From the NCBI GenBank assembly GCA_046538075.1, contig JBKHJN010000010.1, positions 12,020-76,019 on the forward strand: a stretch of 64,000 bases of DNA, read 5' to 3'. Below the pieces are notes generated by a model. That model worked only from the letters and a program-made list of their open reading frames with translations. It searched no databases and was not told where the DNA came from. Below are positions 8,302 through 17,176 of this stretch, piece by piece. Position numbers and translations under genes: made by a program. Within the stretch, counting starts at the first letter, position 1; every line of letters starts with the position of its first letter. Source of the DNA: Desulfobacca_B sp046538075 (GTDB taxonomy: Bacteria; Desulfobacterota; Desulfobaccia; Desulfobaccales; Desulfobaccaceae).

Positions 8302-9246
8302 TCAGAACCCTTTTATGGGCACCGGCGTAAAGGTCATTATGAAGACCACGATGGTGACGATGCCAATCCAGCGGCGCTGCTGATCCAGGGGGATCCAATC
8401 ATGCAGTGGCTGCGGATGAAAAAATCCCATAAAATAAAGTAAAACCGCCCATATCAGCCACCCGGCCCAGCCGAGCAGACCGCAGATCAGCAGAAAGCCG
8501 AAAAAAATCTTGGAGATCCAGTGGGATAAAGGGCCGAATAAGGCATAAGAGACGTGGCCGCCATCCAACTGTCCGATGGGGATGAGGTTGAGGTTGGTGA
8601 CAAACAGCCCCAGCCACCCCGCAAAGGCCATGGGATGAAGCACGATATGTTGGTTTTGGGGTAGCGGCCCCACAACCAGCCAACTGATCAGTTTAAACAA
8701 GAGGCACTCGCCCAGAACAAAGCCACCCGGTTCTTCCACTCCAGGGGAAATCAGATATACTTCGGAAAATTCCAGGCCGATCGCCAGAATGGGGATCGCT
8801 ACCAGCAGCCCCACCAACGGACCGGAAGCGCCGACGTCCATGAGGGCCCGTTTGTCCTTTATCGGAGACCTTATCCTGATATAGGCACCCAGGGTGCCGA
8901 TGATGAAAGGAATCGGCGGGGCCGGGATAAAATAGGGTAAGGTGACATCCAGATGGTGCCAGCGGGAGGCCAGATAATGGCCCATCTCATGGGTAAATAA
9001 AATCAGCAACAGTGCAAAGGAGAAGGGGATGCCTTTGTAAAGCAGCCAGGGAGTCTCAAGGGGGTTGATCCCCTGTTGCATGGCCCCGGCCACCAGGGTG
9101 GTCAGTACCGTGGCCAGGAATAATATGATATGAATCCGGGGAATCCGCGGTGGAGTGGACTCTGGCTGCCGGACTGATTCCGGACCCGGTTTTGGACCCC
9201 AGGAAGGCGGCCCGCCCGGATAGGGTAACGGTAGTCTGTCATTCAT
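8302..9246 (-). CDS. Site-2 protease (M50) family membrane metalloprotease
   Basis: A 314-residue integral membrane protein. It has a proline-rich cytoplasmic N-terminus, a zinc-binding HEMGHY motif in the membrane segment LLLILFTHEMGHYLASRW (about residue 87) and the third ligand in NLIPIGQLDGGH (about residue 224). It belongs to the single-chain M50 group without a PDZ domain, close to the plant EGY-type proteins. Its physiological substrate is unknown. The start lies one base after the rluB stop, so the two are coupled. Confidence 0.88.
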   Translation of the reverse strand: MNDRLPLPYPGGPPSWGPKPGPESVRQPESTPPRIPRIHIILFLATVLTTLVAGAMQQGINPLETPWLLYKGIPFSFALLLILFTHEMGHYLASRWHHLDVTLPYFIPAPPIPFIIGTLGAYIRIRSPIKDKRALMDVGASGPLVGLLVAIPILAIGLEFSEVYLISPGVEEPGGFVLGECLLFKLISWLVVGPLPQNQHIVLHPMAFAGWLGLFVTNLNLIPIGQLDGGHVSYALFGPLSHWISKIFFGFLLICGLLGWAGWLIWAVLLYFMGFFHPQPLHDWIPLDQQRRWIGIVTIVVFIMTFTPVPIKGF

Positions 9247-9247
9247 A

Positions 9248-9991
9248 TTATTTCAACTGATCCCGCTCAGGCAGACCGCTGGCTTTCCGCAGTTGGGCCA
9301 CTTCGTGGGTCTTGAGCTCCCGATAGGCGCCGATGGGCAGCCGCCCCAACTTCAGGGGGCCGTAAGCGATCCGTTTCAGCTTCAGGACCGGATGCCCCAC
9401 TTGGGCGCACATGCGCTTGACCTGGTGGTAGCGCCCCTCCCGGATGGTCAGCTCCAGCACGGTGCGCTCCGCCAGCACCTTAAGCAGCCGGACCAGAGCC
9501 GGGGCCGTGCTCCGCCCGGCCACCTCGACCCCGGACTCCAGCTGTTGCACCGCAGCTTCTGACAGCGCCCCGGCCACCGTCACCCGGTAGGTCTTGGCCA
9601 CTTTAAACCGGGGGTGCATCAAGCGGTGCGCCAGTTCTCCGTCATTGGTGAGCAGCAGCAGACCGGCGGCGTCATAATCCAGCCGACCGATGGGATAGAG
9701 CCGTTCCTGCACTCCGTTAAGCAGGTCGCTTACCTGGCGACGCCCTTGGGGATCTTTTAAGGTACTAACATAGCCTTCAGGTTTGTTGAGCATTATGGTG
9801 CGCAATCGCCCCGGAACTGACACGGGCTGGCCATCTACCCGGACTTCATCGGTCTCGGTTTCGATTCTGGTGCCTAAGGTGGTCACTACCTGGCCATTAA
9901 CGCTTACTCGCCCGGTTCGGATCAGCTGTTCTCCTTCTCGCCGGGACACCAGGCCGGCCCGGGAGAGAAATTTCTGCAGGCGTTCCTTCAT
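9248..9991 (-). CDS. rluB: 23S rRNA pseudouridine synthase, RluB/RsuA type
   Basis: A 247-residue enzyme with an N-terminal S4 RNA-binding domain (residues 1-60, LQKFLSRAGLVSRREGEQLI) and a RsuA/RluB catalytic domain. The catalytic aspartate is in IGRLDYDAAGLLLLTNDGEL. The REGRYHQVKRMCAQVGHPV motif near the C-terminus is typical for the family. RluB modifies U2605 of 23S rRNA in E. coli; RsuA or RluE-type specificity cannot be excluded. Confidence 0.88.
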   Translation of the reverse strand: MKERLQKFLSRAGLVSRREGEQLIRTGRVSVNGQVVTTLGTRIETETDEVRVDGQPVSVPGRLRTIMLNKPEGYVSTLKDPQGRRQVSDLLNGVQERLYPIGRLDYDAAGLLLLTNDGELAHRLMHPRFKVAKTYRVTVAGALSEAAVQQLESGVEVAGRSTAPALVRLLKVLAERTVLELTIREGRYHQVKRMCAQVGHPVLKLKRIAYGPLKLGRLPIGAYRELKTHEVAQLRKASGLPERDQLK

Positions 9992-9995
9992 AGTT

Positions 9996-10053
9996 TTTAG
10001 TTTCGAGTTTCGAGTTTCGAGTCAGTGGTATTTTCTAAAAACTCGAAACTAAA
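9996..10053. repeat. 15-bp inverted repeat with three tandem TTTCGAG units
   Basis: The arm 9996-10010 pairs with 10039-10053 over 15 bases, overlapping the trpS stop. The left side also holds three perfect tandem copies of a 7-mer (10001-10021). No U-run follows on either strand, so it is a stable hairpin in the trpS-rluB spacer rather than a standard terminator. Confidence 0.75.
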
Positions 10054-11032
10054 TCCGCACCGCCTCCCGGACCTGGACCATGGTTTGCTGGGCCTGAGCC
10101 CGGGCCCGGCTGTTGCCCTCCTCGATAATGGCATGGACCTCGTCCGGCCGCTCCAGATAATAGCGCCGCCGCTCCTGGATCGGGGCCAAGCGCTCGACCA
10201 GGGCTTCTGCCAGCATTTTTTTGCATTCCACGCAGCCTAAGGCAGCAGCCCGGCACTCCGCCGCGATTCGACTCAAAATCTCCGGGGGCAAATACATCCG
10301 GTGATAGGGAAAGGCCAGGCAACGGTCCGGTTCGCCTGGATCTTTTTTGCGGGGGCGCAGGGTGTCAGTGACCATCATGCTGACCTTGGCGCGGATCACT
10401 TCCGGCGGATCGCTAAGGTAGATACAGTTGTGATAACTTTTGCTCATTTTGCGGCCATCAATGCCCAATAGTTTGGGAATCTCAGTAAGAATGGTCTCCG
10501 GCTCCGGAAACACCTGGCCATACAAATGATTGAACCGGCGGGCGATCTCCCGGGTCAACTCCACATGCGGCAACTGATCAACCCCCACCGGCACCCCATG
10601 CGCCTTATACATCAGAATGTCAGCCGCCTGCAGCACCGGGTAACCCAGGAAGCCGAACATCCGCAGGTCCTTTTGGGACATTTCCTGCAGCTGCTCTTTA
10701 TATGTGGGGTTGCGCTCCAGCCAGGTGATCGGCGTAATCATGCAGAACAGGACGAAGAGTTCGGCATGTTCTTTGATAGCCGATTGGATAAACAGCGTCG
10801 ATTTCTGGTGGTCCAATCCGACGCTCAGCCAATCGATGACCATCTCCCAGACATTTTCCCGAATGCCTTCGGTCTGCTCATAATCCGTGGTCAGCGCATG
10901 CCAATCAGCGACAAAATAGAAGCACTGATATTCGTCCTGGAGCTTGACCCAGTTATCCAGGGCTCCGTGCAGATTGCCCAGATGGAGCTTGCCGGTGGGC
11001 CGCATACCGCTTAGAATGCGTTTCTTTGCCAT
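10049..11032 (-). CDS. trpS: Tryptophan--tRNA ligase
   Basis: A class I aminoacyl-tRNA synthetase charging tRNA-Trp (327 residues, normal length). The HIGH-equivalent is HLGN in MRPTGKLHLGNLHGAL. The signature LGYPVLQAADILMYKA and the Rossmann-fold motif VGVDQLPHVELTREIA are present, and the KMSKS loop is intact in GRKMSKSYHNCIYL. It lies 21 nt downstream of the C_GCAxxG_C_C gene, probably in the same transcript. The ATG follows an AT-rich stretch with a weak ribosome binding site. Confidence 0.96.
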   Translation of the reverse strand: MAKKRILSGMRPTGKLHLGNLHGALDNWVKLQDEYQCFYFVADWHALTTDYEQTEGIRENVWEMVIDWLSVGLDHQKSTLFIQSAIKEHAELFVLFCMITPITWLERNPTYKEQLQEMSQKDLRMFGFLGYPVLQAADILMYKAHGVPVGVDQLPHVELTREIARRFNHLYGQVFPEPETILTEIPKLLGIDGRKMSKSYHNCIYLSDPPEVIRAKVSMMVTDTLRPRKKDPGEPDRCLAFPYHRMYLPPEILSRIAAECRAAALGCVECKKMLAEALVERLAPIQERRRYYLERPDEVHAIIEEGNSRARAQAQQTMVQVREAVRI

Positions 11033-11053
11033 CGATTAAACCAAAATTATTTA

Positions 11054-11584
11054 TTATTCTTTTATGCCTTCGACGTTTTCCCCTAAAGGTTGGGAGCCCC
11101 AGTGCTCCAGGTCCTTGGGGACAATCATTTCGGCGGCCAATTCCGCCATTTCGCCAATAATTTCCCTGACCTGGAGGGCGTGCTCCCGGCAGAGCCATTC
11201 TTTCTGCCATTTCTGAGTCAATTCCCGGCACATGGTGGAGCCGTAGCGCCGCTTCAATTCATTGGGCAGGCGGTTAAATATCCGGTACAGCCCTGGCTTG
11301 CCGTATAGTTCGGCCTTGGCCTGGGCCAGATCACCGGCCGGCTTCCCCTGCCGGCCGTAAGCCAGGCCCACCGCCGCCACCGCGCCCAACAACGCTCCGC
11401 AGGTATCGCCATATAGGCCGCAGCCGCCGCCGAAGCCGGTTACTATCGAGAGGGTTTCAGGGGGTAAGTCGGGAAAGAGTTCACCTATTACTGCCTCGAA
11501 GACACATTCAGCACAATTCAACCCGGTCTTGAAATTATCCCGGGCCCGTTTTTTAACTCTAGCAATGATTTCTTCCCGCTCCAT
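11054..11584 (-). CDS. C_GCAxxG_C_C family redox-type protein
   Basis: A 176-residue soluble protein with the defining cysteine pattern: LNCAECVFEAV, then GFGGGCGLYGDTCGALLGAV, then later cysteines (MCRELT and WLCREH). These proteins are common in anaerobes and often lie near redox genes. The conserved cysteines suggest a metal or redox site, but no function is established. GGAGGCAGC precedes the start. It sits between the P-loop kinase (13 nt) and trpS (21 nt). Confidence 0.85.
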   Translation of the reverse strand: MEREEIIARVKKRARDNFKTGLNCAECVFEAVIGELFPDLPPETLSIVTGFGGGCGLYGDTCGALLGAVAAVGLAYGRQGKPAGDLAQAKAELYGKPGLYRIFNRLPNELKRRYGSTMCRELTQKWQKEWLCREHALQVREIIGEMAELAAEMIVPKDLEHWGSQPLGENVEGIKE

Positions 11585-11597
11585 TGCTGCCTCCTTT

Positions 11598-12155
11598 CTA
11601 TTGCTGAAGCTTTTCCAAAAATTTCTCGGCCTCGTTCACCACCGTCTCAAATGGTTGCCCGGTATCCAACTTAAGCAGCGGCCAACCCTTCAGATCATCC
11701 AGTATATCAAAATCCTGCTGTTGGGCGACTAGAATTTCTGGCCGGCCGTCCGAAACGGCCTGAACATTTTGCCGCCGCTGGGCCAGGCGGCGCTGGACTT
11801 CGCCCGGAGCACAGGTACAATAGATAAAACCTACCTTAGTCCCCAATTCCTGGGCCAGCTGCCTGACCTGCAAACGATCACCGGCCCGTTTAAAAGAGCC
11901 GTCCAGGATCACCGGGGAACCCGCTTCCAGTTGTTGTCGGGCCTGGCGCAACATTTCCTCATAGGTGCGCCGGGAAAACTCGGCAGAGTAGATGCCGGCG
12001 CCGAAATCTTCGGGGACCCGAGTAGTTGGCTCCAGCCCGGCCAGGGTTTTGCGGACCGTATCGCTATGAATCACCGGCCACCCGTGGTTGCGGCCCAAAA
12101 CCTGGGCCAGAGTGGTCTTGCCGGTAGCGATCAGTCCAAAAACAACTACTATCAA
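11598..12155 (-). CDS. P-loop kinase half of a usually fused phosphotransferase/kinase
   Basis: A 185-residue P-loop protein with Walker A GLIATGKTT at residues 7-15 and the zeta-toxin/gluconate-kinase-like fold (VIHSDTVRKTLAG, SPVILDGSFKRAGDR). In many bacteria this domain is fused to the C-terminus of an aminoglycoside-phosphotransferase-like domain. Here it is in the same reading frame as that gene, separated only by TAG-GGG-GAA-TCT. A TTG start at 12155 with AGGGGG six bases upstream allows separate translation. Substrate is unknown. Confidence 0.8.
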   Translation of the reverse strand: MIVVVFGLIATGKTTLAQVLGRNHGWPVIHSDTVRKTLAGLEPTTRVPEDFGAGIYSAEFSRRTYEEMLRQARQQLEAGSPVILDGSFKRAGDRLQVRQLAQELGTKVGFIYCTCAPGEVQRRLAQRRQNVQAVSDGRPEILVAQQQDFDILDDLKGWPLLKLDTGQPFETVVNEAEKFLEKLQQ

Positions 12156-12164
12156 AGATTCCCC

Positions 12165-13163
12165 CTAACCTCTCCGGGCATATTTCCAGGCCAGATTAAA
12201 ATAGGCCCGGGCCTGCTCGAGAGCGGCCTGGCGCCCCCCCGCCTCCTGCTCTTGCTGGTCGGCTGCAAAGGCGTTGATCTTCCCCCGGACGCAGGCCCGG
12301 TAACATTTATAAAAGTTGACCATCTGCAGGGTGCCGGGGTCATCCGCGGCCCGGGCAAAGTTCTGAACAAAATAATCACTCAAATCTTGAAAACCATGAA
12401 AATCCAGGTCCATCGCCAAAAAACCGATGTCGGCCACTACATCTCCATAGCGGAAGCGAGGGTTAAATTCGATGCAATCAAAGATGTAAATGTCATTGGC
12501 CAAGCAGATATTTCTCATGTGCAAATCGCCATGGCAATCGCGGATACGGCCCTCCCGGATGCGCTCGGCAAAAATCCCTTCCTGGGAGGTCATGAAACTC
12601 CAGGCATAGGCGACGATGTCGCGGAATGCCTCCCGGGACAGGACCGAGCCGACATATTTTTCCGTCCGCGCGAAGTTTTCTTCATGATTATAGGCAATCA
12701 AGGTTAATTCACCGAATTTGTTGATCCGCGGCCCGGTTTCCGCCTGCTGGTAAAAGGGCACCAGTCGGTTAATAATGCGGTCCATGATCTCAGAAGTCAG
12801 CTCGCCGCGGTCGGCGACCTCATCCATCATCTGCTCCTGGGGCATGCGCCGCATCTTCAGAGCATATTCTAAGGGTTCTCCTCCGCCCCCCATTTGCACC
12901 CCTTGACCCTGGGCCACCACCGGCAGGACCTCCAGATAGATTTCCGGGGCTAGGCGTCGATTCAGGATTAATTCCTGCTGAAGAAAATAATGGCGCCGCT
13001 TCAGGGTGGTAAAATTGAGAAAACCCAGGTCCACGGCCTTTTTTACTTTGTAAGCATGGCAATCGGTTAGAAAGACCAGGGAAATATGAGTTTGGATCAG
13101 GTCCACCCGTTGGGTCGGCTCGAGGTAGGCCTGGGGATCCAAAAGTGCGGTGACAAGGTCCAT
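12165..13163 (-). CDS. Aminoglycoside-phosphotransferase-like kinase (N-terminal half of split fusion)
   Basis: A 332-residue kinase-fold protein with the catalytic loop motif IRDCHGDLHMRNIC (Brenner-type HGDLHxxN) and the metal-binding DxD-like IYIFDCIEFN. The N-terminus (VDLIQTHISLVFLTDCHAYKVKKAVDLGFL) matches the bifunctional phosphotransferase/ATP-binding proteins (COG2187-type). It ends with an amber codon directly upstream of the in-frame kinase partner. No Shine-Dalgarno is visible; the -10 box ends only eight bases before the ATG, so the mRNA may be leaderless. Confidence 0.8.
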   Translation of the reverse strand: MDLVTALLDPQAYLEPTQRVDLIQTHISLVFLTDCHAYKVKKAVDLGFLNFTTLKRRHYFLQQELILNRRLAPEIYLEVLPVVAQGQGVQMGGGGEPLEYALKMRRMPQEQMMDEVADRGELTSEIMDRIINRLVPFYQQAETGPRINKFGELTLIAYNHEENFARTEKYVGSVLSREAFRDIVAYAWSFMTSQEGIFAERIREGRIRDCHGDLHMRNICLANDIYIFDCIEFNPRFRYGDVVADIGFLAMDLDFHGFQDLSDYFVQNFARAADDPGTLQMVNFYKCYRACVRGKINAFAADQQEQEAGGRQAALEQARAYFNLAWKYARRG

Positions 13164-13171
13164 TGGGAATC

Positions 13172-13199
13172 ATTATAGTCAGAAAATTTCTTTTATCAA
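13172..13199 (-). promoter_or_regulatory. Predicted sigma70 promoter, probably giving a leaderless mRNA
   Basis: On the minus strand: TTGATA (13199-13194), a 16-base spacer and TATAAT (13177-13172). Transcription would start about 7 bases on, at or just before the ATG at 13163-13161. The lack of a ribosome binding site agrees with that. Confidence 0.6.
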
Positions 13200-13234
13200 G
13201 CCGAGCCATTTGCTGCTGCTGGTCGAGTCCTAGA

Positions 13235-13262
13235 TTGCCAAATCGCATAAAATTATTATAAT
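13235..13262 (+). promoter_or_regulatory. Predicted sigma70 promoter of the first lon gene
   Basis: TTGCCA (13235-13240), a 16-base spacer and a perfect TATAAT (13257-13262), about 190 bases before the lon start. No CIRCE or sigma32-type motif was recognised. Confidence 0.55.
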
Positions 13263-13341
13263 TTAATTAACTATCTTATACAAAGGGTAGTATGGATTCC
13301 AGGGCGACGGGTGCAGTTTCCTCGCTCTGGTCGGGGTGGGC

Positions 13342-13366
13342 TTGACCCCCGTCGTCAGGGGGACAA
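13342..13366. promoter_or_regulatory. Inverted repeat in the lon leader
   Basis: TTGACCCCC (13342-13350) and GGGGGACAA (13358-13366) form nine-base arms with one mismatch around a 7-base centre, between the predicted promoter and the lon start. It could be an operator or a leader hairpin. The half-sequence TGACGTCAGGG recurs close by at about 13377. Confidence 0.35.
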
Positions 13367-13448
13367 AGTTCATTCTTGACGTCAGGGCGGTTTTTGTGCT
13401 ACCCCTGGAACCATGCTGTCATAAAGAATTGTTGGCCCAGGAGAAAAA

Positions 13449-15896
13449 ATGTCTGAACCAAAAAAGATTTGGACTTATGCTGAAGACGATAAATCATCCC
13501 CGGCCGCCATTCCCCCGGAGATGCCGCTGTTGGCGATCCGGGATGTGGTAGTCTTTCCCCATATGATTCTGCCTCTCTTTGTCGGGCGGGAAAACTCGAT
13601 TCTGGCCATCGAGTCGGCCCTGGCCAAAGAACGCTTCATCTTTTTAGCCACCCAACATGATTCTACGGTTGACCAGCCGAGCCCCGAGGAAATCTATCCG
13701 GTGGGAACGGTCAGCCTGATCATGCGGGTATTGAAGCTCCCCGACGGCCGCCTCAAGATCTTGGTTCAGGGTCTGAACAAGGCGCGCATCCGCTCGTTTT
13801 TAAAAGAAGAACCCTTTTATGAAGTAGCCATTGATCTGCTCACGGAGACCCCGGTAACGGAAATTTCCATTGAAGCCGAAGCTTTGATGCGCAATGCCCG
13901 GGAAATGAGCGAGAAAATTCTGTCTCTGAAAGAAATCCTGTCCCCTGAACTGATATCGGTGCTGGACTCCATCGAAGACCCCGGCCGCCTGGCGGACCTG
14001 GTAGCCTCCAACCTCCATTTGAAGACCGCCGAATCCCAGGCCATCCTCGAGGAGGGGGATGCCATTCGCCGGTTGATTAAAGTCAACGACTACCTGCGGC
14101 GGGAGCTGGAAGTCTCTACCATGCAGGCCAAGATCCAATCGGAGGCCAAAGAGGAAATCGACCGCACCCAACGAGAATATTTTCTCCGGGAACAGCTCCG
14201 GGCCATCAAAAAAGAGCTGGGCGAAATCGATGAACGGGCCGAAGAACTGGAGCAATATCGCCAAAAGATTGTCCGGGCCCGGATGCCCCGGGAGGCGGAA
14301 GAGGAAACCTTAAAGCAGCTTTCCCGGTTGGAGCAGATGCATCCGGATGCGGCCGAGGCCTCCATGGTGCGCACCTACCTGGATTGGCTGGTGGAACTGC
14401 CCTGGAACAAAAGCACCCGCGACAAGCTGGATCTCAAAGAGGCCAAGGCTATTCTAGATGCCGACCACTACGATCTGGAGAAAATTAAGGACCGCATCTT
14501 AGAATACTTAAGTGTGCGCAAGCTGAATAAAAGGATGAAAGGGCCGATCCTGTGTTTTGTCGGCCCGCCCGGGGTCGGTAAGACCTCCTTGGGGCAGTCC
14601 ATCGCCCGCGCCCTGGGCCGTAAATTTACCCGCATTTCCCTGGGCGGGATTCGGGATGAAGCCGAAATCCGGGGACACCGGCGGACTTATATCGGCGCCC
14701 TGCCGGGCCGGATTATTCAAGGGCTGAAGACCACGGGCTACAACAACCCGGTGTTCATGATGGACGAGATTGATAAAATCGGCCAGGATTTTCGGGGCGA
14801 TCCGGCCTCGGCGCTGCTGGAAGTATTGGATCCGGAACAGAACCGCGCCTTCAGCGACCACTATCTCAATCTGCCCTTTGATCTGTCCAAGGTAATGTTC
14901 ATCACCACCGCCAACCAGGTGGACCCGATCCCTTCCGCCCTGTTGGACCGGATGGAAATCCTGCGGCTGTCCGGCTATACCGAAGAGGAAAAACTGGAAA
15001 TCGCCAAAAAATATCTATTGCCCCGCCAGTTAAAGGAAAATGGCCTTAATCCCGGCGACCTGGAGGTTTCCCCCGCGGTGCTGGTGGAATTGATCAACCG
15101 TTACACCCGGGAAGCTGGTCTGCGTAACCTGGAGCGGGAGGTTGGCAGCCTGTGCCGGAAGGTGGCCCGGCGGATTGCCGAAGGCGAGCCGGGGCCTTTT
15201 GCCATCACCAAGGCCAGCATCCACCGCTACCTGGGGCCGCCCCAATATCTTCCTGAAGAGGAGCGGGAAAAAGATGAGGTGGGGGTGGCTACCGGCTTGG
15301 CCTGGACTGAATTCGGAGGTGAGACCCTCTATATTGAAGCCAGTCTGATGAAGGGCAAAGGGCAATTGACCCTGACCGGCCACCTGGGGGAGGTGATGAA
15401 GGAGTCGGCCCAGGCCGCGCTCAGTTACGCCCGGGCTCGCTCTGAGGTCTTCAATCTGGAGGAGGATTTCTACGAAAAACTGGACCTCCATATCCACGTC
15501 CCGGCCGGGGCGATTCCCAAAGACGGTCCTTCCGCCGGGGTCACCATGGCCACGGCGCTGATCTCGGCTTTGACCCGCATCCCGGTCAGGAAGGATGTGG
15601 CCATGACCGGCGAGATCACTCTGCGGGGCAAAGTCCTCCCCATTGGCGGCTTAAAAGAAAAAGCCCTGGCGGCGCTGCGGGCCCAGATCAAGAAAATAAT
15701 TATCCCGGCGGCCAATAAAAAAGACCTGGTGGAAATCCCCAAAAACATTAAACGGCGTCTGAAATTCATTCTGGTCGACAACATGGACCAAGTGCTTCAG
15801 GAGGCCCTGGCTTGCTCCCCCTTCAGCAAGGAATACAAGCGAATGGCTCCTGCCGCCCGTCCAAAGCCACGCCGTCCCGGAGCGGCGCCTTCTTAA
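13449..15896 (+). CDS. lon: ATP-dependent protease La (Lon), copy 1
   Basis: An 815-residue LonA-type protease that degrades misfolded and regulatory proteins in the cytoplasm. It has an N-terminal substrate-binding domain (PLLAIRDVVVFPHMILPLFV), a coiled-coil region and the AAA+ core with Walker A GPPGVGKTS and Walker B VFMMDEIDKI. The Ser-Lys protease domain carries the catalytic serine in KDGPSAGVTMA and the lysine in GGLKEKALAA. AGGAG precedes the ATG. A second full-length Lon is at 57099-59561. This copy is followed by a 20-nt gap to CBS-domain membrane proteins rather than by clp genes. Confidence 0.95.
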   Translation: MSEPKKIWTYAEDDKSSPAAIPPEMPLLAIRDVVVFPHMILPLFVGRENSILAIESALAKERFIFLATQHDSTVDQPSPEEIYPVGTVSLIMRVLKLPDGRLKILVQGLNKARIRSFLKEEPFYEVAIDLLTETPVTEISIEAEALMRNAREMSEKILSLKEILSPELISVLDSIEDPGRLADLVASNLHLKTAESQAILEEGDAIRRLIKVNDYLRRELEVSTMQAKIQSEAKEEIDRTQREYFLREQLRAIKKELGEIDERAEELEQYRQKIVRARMPREAEEETLKQLSRLEQMHPDAAEASMVRTYLDWLVELPWNKSTRDKLDLKEAKAILDADHYDLEKIKDRILEYLSVRKLNKRMKGPILCFVGPPGVGKTSLGQSIARALGRKFTRISLGGIRDEAEIRGHRRTYIGALPGRIIQGLKTTGYNNPVFMMDEIDKIGQDFRGDPASALLEVLDPEQNRAFSDHYLNLPFDLSKVMFITTANQVDPIPSALLDRMEILRLSGYTEEEKLEIAKKYLLPRQLKENGLNPGDLEVSPAVLVELINRYTREAGLRNLEREVGSLCRKVARRIAEGEPGPFAITKASIHRYLGPPQYLPEEEREKDEVGVATGLAWTEFGGETLYIEASLMKGKGQLTLTGHLGEVMKESAQAALSYARARSEVFNLEEDFYEKLDLHIHVPAGAIPKDGPSAGVTMATALISALTRIPVRKDVAMTGEITLRGKVLPIGGLKEKALAALRAQIKKIIIPAANKKDLVEIPKNIKRRLKFILVDNMDQVLQEALACSPFSKEYKRMAPAARPKPRRPGAAPS

Positions 15897-15916
15897 CCGT
15901 GGATTAAGGAGTTCCC

Positions 15917-17176
15917 TTGGAACTGGGTCTCTGGTTTAAATGGGTTGCTCTGGGTATCTTATTGGGGTTTTATGGTTTCTTTGCCACCTCCGAAACTTCG
16001 CTGTTCTCCTTATCCCCGCTGGCCCGGCTCAAAATCAAAGAAAAAGGCAGACGCAGCGGCCAGGTGATTGAGTCCTTGTTGTCCCGGCCCCAGCGGTTGC
16101 TGACCTCCATCATCATTGGCAATGAAACCGTAAACATCCTGGCCTCGGTGCTAGCCACCTCCCTGGCCCTGAATCTCTGGGGCCCCCAGGGCAAGTGGCT
16201 GGCCTTGCTGGTAATAGTCCCGGCCATGCTGTTGCTCGGGGAGATCATCCCGAAATCCATTGCCCTTACCTACCCGGAACGCCTGGCCCGTCTGGTCGCC
16301 TTGCCGCTGTCAGTGATTATGCCGCTGTTAACCCCCTTTCGGGTGGTGCTGTTGTGGCTGAGCCGCGGCCTGATGACCGTCCTGGGATGCCGCCCCGAAA
16401 CCCAGATCACCCTGGTCCAAGAGGATGATTTCTTGCGCATGGTCGAAGAGAGTCATGAAGCTGGATTGATCGCCCCCCTGGAGCGTGAGTTTATCCTGAA
16501 TCTAATGGCCTTCGGCGATATTACCGTCGGGAAAATCATGGTGCCCCGCACCGATATCTTCTCCTTGTCGATCAATCTGGCAGCCGCCGATTTGATCCAG
16601 GCTATTAAACGCTCACGCTTTTCCCGGGTACCGATATACGGCGAGAATCCTGAGGATATTCTGGGCATCCTGCACGCCAAAGATCTGTTGGCCTTATCCC
16701 CAGGGCAAACCTGTGACCGGCCTTGTATCAAAAAATTGTTACGCCCCCCTTATTATGTTCCAGAAAACAAGCGGGCCTTTGATCTGTTAAGCGAACTGCA
16801 GGTTCAAAAACTGCGCCTCTGTCTGGTGGTCGATGAATATGGCAGTTTAGCCGGGCTGGTGACGGTCGAAGATCTACTGGAAGAGCTGTTCGGCGAAATT
16901 GAAGACGAGTTCCAGCGCAGCGGCAAACTTTTGGATCAGCTGGCCCCCGGAGTATTCCTGGTCCGAAGTCGGTTGCCGGTGGCCGAATTCAATAACCTCA
17001 CCGGCCTGGAATTGCCGCTGGAACCATCTGACACCATGGGAGGATTTGTTTTCAACCTGTTCGGGGAATTACCCCGGGAAGGGGATACCATTGCTTATGA
17101 TGGTTTGGAATTCGAAATCCTGCGCATGAAAGGCACCAGGATTATCGAAGTACTGGTGTCGGTGGAAAAACCATGA
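15917..17176 (+). CDS. CNNM/DUF21-CBS-CorC membrane protein, copy 1
   Basis: A 419-residue TlyC/CorC-family (hemolysin-like) protein. An N-terminal DUF21 (CNNM) transmembrane domain of about 4 helices (residues 1-180) is followed by a CBS pair (IMVPRTDIFSL and CLVVDEYGSLAGLVTVEDLLEELFGEI, written here in parts) and a C-terminal transporter-associated HCC domain (GVFLVRSRLPVAEFN). CNNM proteins are linked to divalent-cation (Mg2+) efflux. The start is TTG at 15917, with AAGGAG six bases upstream; no ATG fits. It overlaps the next paralogue by ATGA. Confidence 0.87.
   Translation: MELGLWFKWVALGILLGFYGFFATSETSLFSLSPLARLKIKEKGRRSGQVIESLLSRPQRLLTSIIIGNETVNILASVLATSLALNLWGPQGKWLALLVIVPAMLLLGEIIPKSIALTYPERLARLVALPLSVIMPLLTPFRVVLLWLSRGLMTVLGCRPETQITLVQEDDFLRMVEESHEAGLIAPLEREFILNLMAFGDITVGKIMVPRTDIFSLSINLAAADLIQAIKRSRFSRVPIYGENPEDILGILHAKDLLALSPGQTCDRPCIKKLLRPPYYVPENKRAFDLLSELQVQKLRLCLVVDEYGSLAGLVTVEDLLEELFGEIEDEFQRSGKLLDQLAPGVFLVRSRLPVAEFNNLTGLELPLEPSDTMGGFVFNLFGELPREGDTIAYDGLEFEILRMKGTRIIEVLVSVEKP

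Noticed and set aside
9996..10053. Terminator after trpS
   Set aside because: The stem is good, but neither strand has a following U-run. It is listed as an inverted repeat only.
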